From: an uncultured Duncaniella sp.
Lineage (GTDB): Bacteria > Bacteroidota > Bacteroidia > Bacteroidales > Muribaculaceae
Assembly: GCA_910576785.1 (NCBI GenBank)
Contig: CAJTJG010000018.1
Location: 1 to 64,000 of the forward strand
Reading direction: 5' to 3'
DNA length: 64,000 nucleotides
In this document: piece by piece, positions 62,406 to 64,000 of the stretch
Layout of the letters: the number at the start of each line of letters is the position of its first letter
Position numbering within the stretch: the stretch's first letter is position 1
Made by a program: the position numbers and the translations under genes
Notes under the pieces: model-generated
What the model was told of the DNA's origin: nothing
The model's input: the letters and a program-made list of their open reading frames with translations, nothing else
Databases searched by the model: none

Positions 62406-63638
62406 TCATTCAGTCATTCTCATCACTTTTCTCACCACAGCTCCACGACGCAGAATATACACGCCTATGCCTGGAGCCGACACCTTTCTGCCGGTAAGGT
62501 CAAACCACTCATCGGTGCATGTCATGCCATCATCCGACGGAAAGAGATCCGTTCCGGTATCAGTGGCCTCTGTTATCAGCACATGGTTGTCGGCCGGAGT
62601 GTCCGGACGCAGATGCAACGTGATGTCATACACTCCCGGAGTGACAACAAAAGCATATGGATCCGTCTTATCGGAGGGGAGACCCACCGAAGCCTTGACA
62701 CCGGTGGCAAGAGGTTCATTCTTGGTCGATGCCGCAAACCTATAGTCGTCCATAAAAGCCCAGTTATCGCATAGCATGGAGGAGAAATTGAAGTATCCAT
62801 GCTCCTCGTCATCGGCGGCATCAATCCCTACAGTGCCCTTGTATATGCCGCTTCCCGCAGCTGTCTCATCAAGAGCTACCCCATAGTCAGGCTCCCAACT
62901 GTGGCCGGGGAGTGTCCCCACCACATATATGCGTGATGGAAGCTCAAGTGTGAGCGTCTTGTCAACACTATTGAATTCCGCAGCATAGCTCCATGTATGC
63001 CCGAGCACAAACGGCACTCCTCCCCGGGTACACTCCACCGTCACTCCCGGCTCGAGCACAGTGCCATCAGCCGCGGCTCCATAACCGGAGGTGCTGATCC
63101 CATAGTTGGTTCCTGACACTGCTACATAACCCTTCTTCATATAACCGAACGTGGTCATGACAGCGTCATCATCCGTAACATCGAATATATATGAGCGGGG
63201 GTTGCCATTTTCATCGTAACTCGTGAGCGTCCATCCTGGCTGATCCTCCAGCTGAGTCATAGTAAACTCTCCCGTATTGGTATCGACGGATAAACGGTAC
63301 TTGCCCACACTCTCCACCTTCCAGGAGTTTGTGGACGGATAATACATTGTGTTCGGTCCGTCAGTCACTGCCGGCTCATCCTTGTAGGAGGCACCGTAGC
63401 GCGAGGCATTGAACTGTGTCCAGTCATAGCTGTTGTCACTGAGCTTCTCCACAAAACCGAAATAGCCATGCATCACACTCTCGATCTCGAACACTCCCGG
63501 GCCGGACTCTGTCATACGCTCTCCAACGGCAGGATTCCAGGCTCCGGCAGGATCACCTACCAGATAAAGAGTTTCTGACGCACCCATGGCCGACAGCCAT
63601 ACCGGCGCCGACGCAAGTACCATGATAAATTTCTTCAT
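62406..63638 (-). CDS. Secreted SusE/SusF-like protein with C-terminal tail motif
   Basis: A 410-residue exported protein with a signal peptide (1-19). Two or three beta-sandwich repeats share an opening like ETLYLVGDPAGAWNP (about 22) and SRIYVVGTLPGHSWEPDYG (about 235), the pattern of SusE/SusF starch-binding domains. The signal lacks a lipobox Cys, unlike classical SusE/F. The tail contains EWFDLTGRKVSAPGIGVYILRR, a diverged version of the YFNLQG tail of other secreted proteins here. It may bind a glycan at the cell surface. No SusC/D gene is adjacent. Confidence 0.72.
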   Translation of the reverse strand: MKKFIMVLASAPVWLSAMGASETLYLVGDPAGAWNPAVGERMTESGPGVFEIESVMHGYFGFVEKLSDNSYDWTQFNASRYGASYKDEPAVTDGPNTMYYPSTNSWKVESVGKYRLSVDTNTGEFTMTQLEDQPGWTLTSYDENGNPRSYIFDVTDDDAVMTTFGYMKKGYVAVSGTNYGISTSGYGAAADGTVLEPGVTVECTRGGVPFVLGHTWSYAAEFNSVDKTLTLELPSRIYVVGTLPGHSWEPDYGVALDETAAGSGIYKGTVGIDAADDEEHGYFNFSSMLCDNWAFMDDYRFAASTKNEPLATGVKASVGLPSDKTDPYAFVVTPGVYDITLHLRPDTPADNHVLITEATDTGTDLFPSDDGMTCTDEWFDLTGRKVSAPGIGVYILRRGAVVRKVMRMTE

Positions 63639-63697
63639 GCTGTTGTTTTTATGTAGTTGTTATTTGCAAAGTCCGAGGCAAAATTACAGGATCCTCT

Positions 63698-64000
63698 TCA
63701 ACCGATGGTGCCGACGGTGGTATAGCGGGTGGAAGGGAAGTGTCTGGCGAGGTAGCGGCCTATGAAGGCGCGTGTATCGGCGGCGATGGTGGCATCGCTG
63801 TCAAAGTGGGTGTTGTAGACCACCTCGGCCAGCTCTATGCCACGGGCCTTCACGGCTTCGAGTGAGAGTATGGTATGGTTGATTGATCCGAGCACGCCGT
63901 TGGTCACGAGTATGAGCGGGAAATGGCGCGAGGATATGTAGTCAATGGTGAGAAAATCGTCGGTGATGGGGACCATGAGTCCGCCGGCACCCTCCACAAG
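63698..64000 (-). CDS. bioD: Dethiobiotin synthetase, C-terminal part
   Basis: A partial gene whose 5' part lies beyond the right edge. The visible about 100 residues begin LVEGAGGLMVPI, the conserved BioD motif near the carbamate/ATP site, and continue with LVTNGVLGSINHTILSLEAVK. BioD closes the ureido ring of dethiobiotin, the substrate of BioB. Other biotin genes probably lie upstream on the minus strand outside the window; bioB is about 47 kb away. Confidence 0.9.
   Translation of the reverse strand, partial: LVEGAGGLMVPITDDFLTIDYISSRHFPLILVTNGVLGSINHTILSLEAVKARGIELAEVVYNTHFDSDATIAADTRAFIGRYLARHFPSTRYTTVGTIG

Noticed and set aside
1..64000. CRISPR array or restriction/toxin defence island
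   Set aside because: No spaced direct repeats and no cas, restriction or paired toxin-antitoxin genes were found. The repeats seen are single inverted repeats, not arrays.
1..64000. tRNA or rRNA genes
   Set aside because: I saw no cloverleaf with a GTTCGA-type arm and CCA-compatible end in the intergenic regions, and no rRNA sequence.

Overview
The window reads as a chromosomal piece of a Bacteroidota gut commensal, most likely Bacteroidales of the Muribaculaceae type. This is inferred from Bacteroidota promoters of the form TAnnTTTG about 20 bp from a TTG-like box, the absence of strong Shine-Dalgarno sequences, glycan-degrading enzymes (GH97, PL11), a C10 peptidase, an OmpA porin, a histone H1-like mini-protein, and secreted proteins with a shared YFNLQG-type C-terminal tail. 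Coding density is high. Genes are GC-rich and intergenic stretches are AT-rich.

Layout. 1-7400: rplS, then a minus-strand run with GH97 alpha-glucosidase, C10 peptidase, lipoprotein, HD-domain protein and DUF3943 protein. 7400-7800: AT-rich region with a candidate small RNA. 7800-11700: polA, a DUF59 Fe-S assembly protein and lpxH. 11.8-12.8 kb: a polyprenyl diphosphate synthase. 12.8-15.65 kb: a minus-strand block of phage-morphogenesis-like genes that includes a portal gene interrupted by one in-frame TAG. 15.7-18.7 kb: bioB, an E1-like ThiF/MoeB protein and a MetE-like protein. 19.0-32.65 kb: a 12-gene exopolysaccharide/capsule operon (Wza, Wzc, Wzx, EpsG-type polymerase, six glycosyltransferases, one unknown envelope protein, one acetyltransferase) with start/stop overlaps throughout. 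32.8-36.4 kb: flippase, ruvB and a self-contained Fic gene with a palindromic operator. 36.6-38.75 kb: a large secreted protein. 38.9-43.3 kb: a second phage-like block (839-aa protein plus large terminase). 43.3-47.2 kb: M16 peptidase, H1-like protein, panB, ompA. 47.5-52.9 kb: a pseudokinase, an acetyltransferase and a small glycan cluster. 53.1-64 kb: nifJ, a PL11 lyase, an Lrp regulator, an RNase D-like exonuclease, a formate/nitrite channel, a secreted SusE/F-like protein and the end of bioD.

The most striking observation links the two phage-like blocks, which lie 23 kb apart and in opposite orientation. Both start from a promoter that carries the same 14-bp palindromic site (GCGAYATTATCGCA) exactly 37 bp upstream of a TAAYTTTG -7 element. 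Portal, terminase and probable connector or tail genes are present. No integrase, capsid gene or lysis gene is visible. This fits one dispersed, co-regulated phage-derived regulon (a gene-transfer-agent-like system) or one rearranged, decaying prophage.

A second theme is a family of long intergenic inverted repeats, including one with a perfect 45-bp stem. Their purine-rich arms differ between copies, but the two arms match within each copy. They sit mainly at gene ends.
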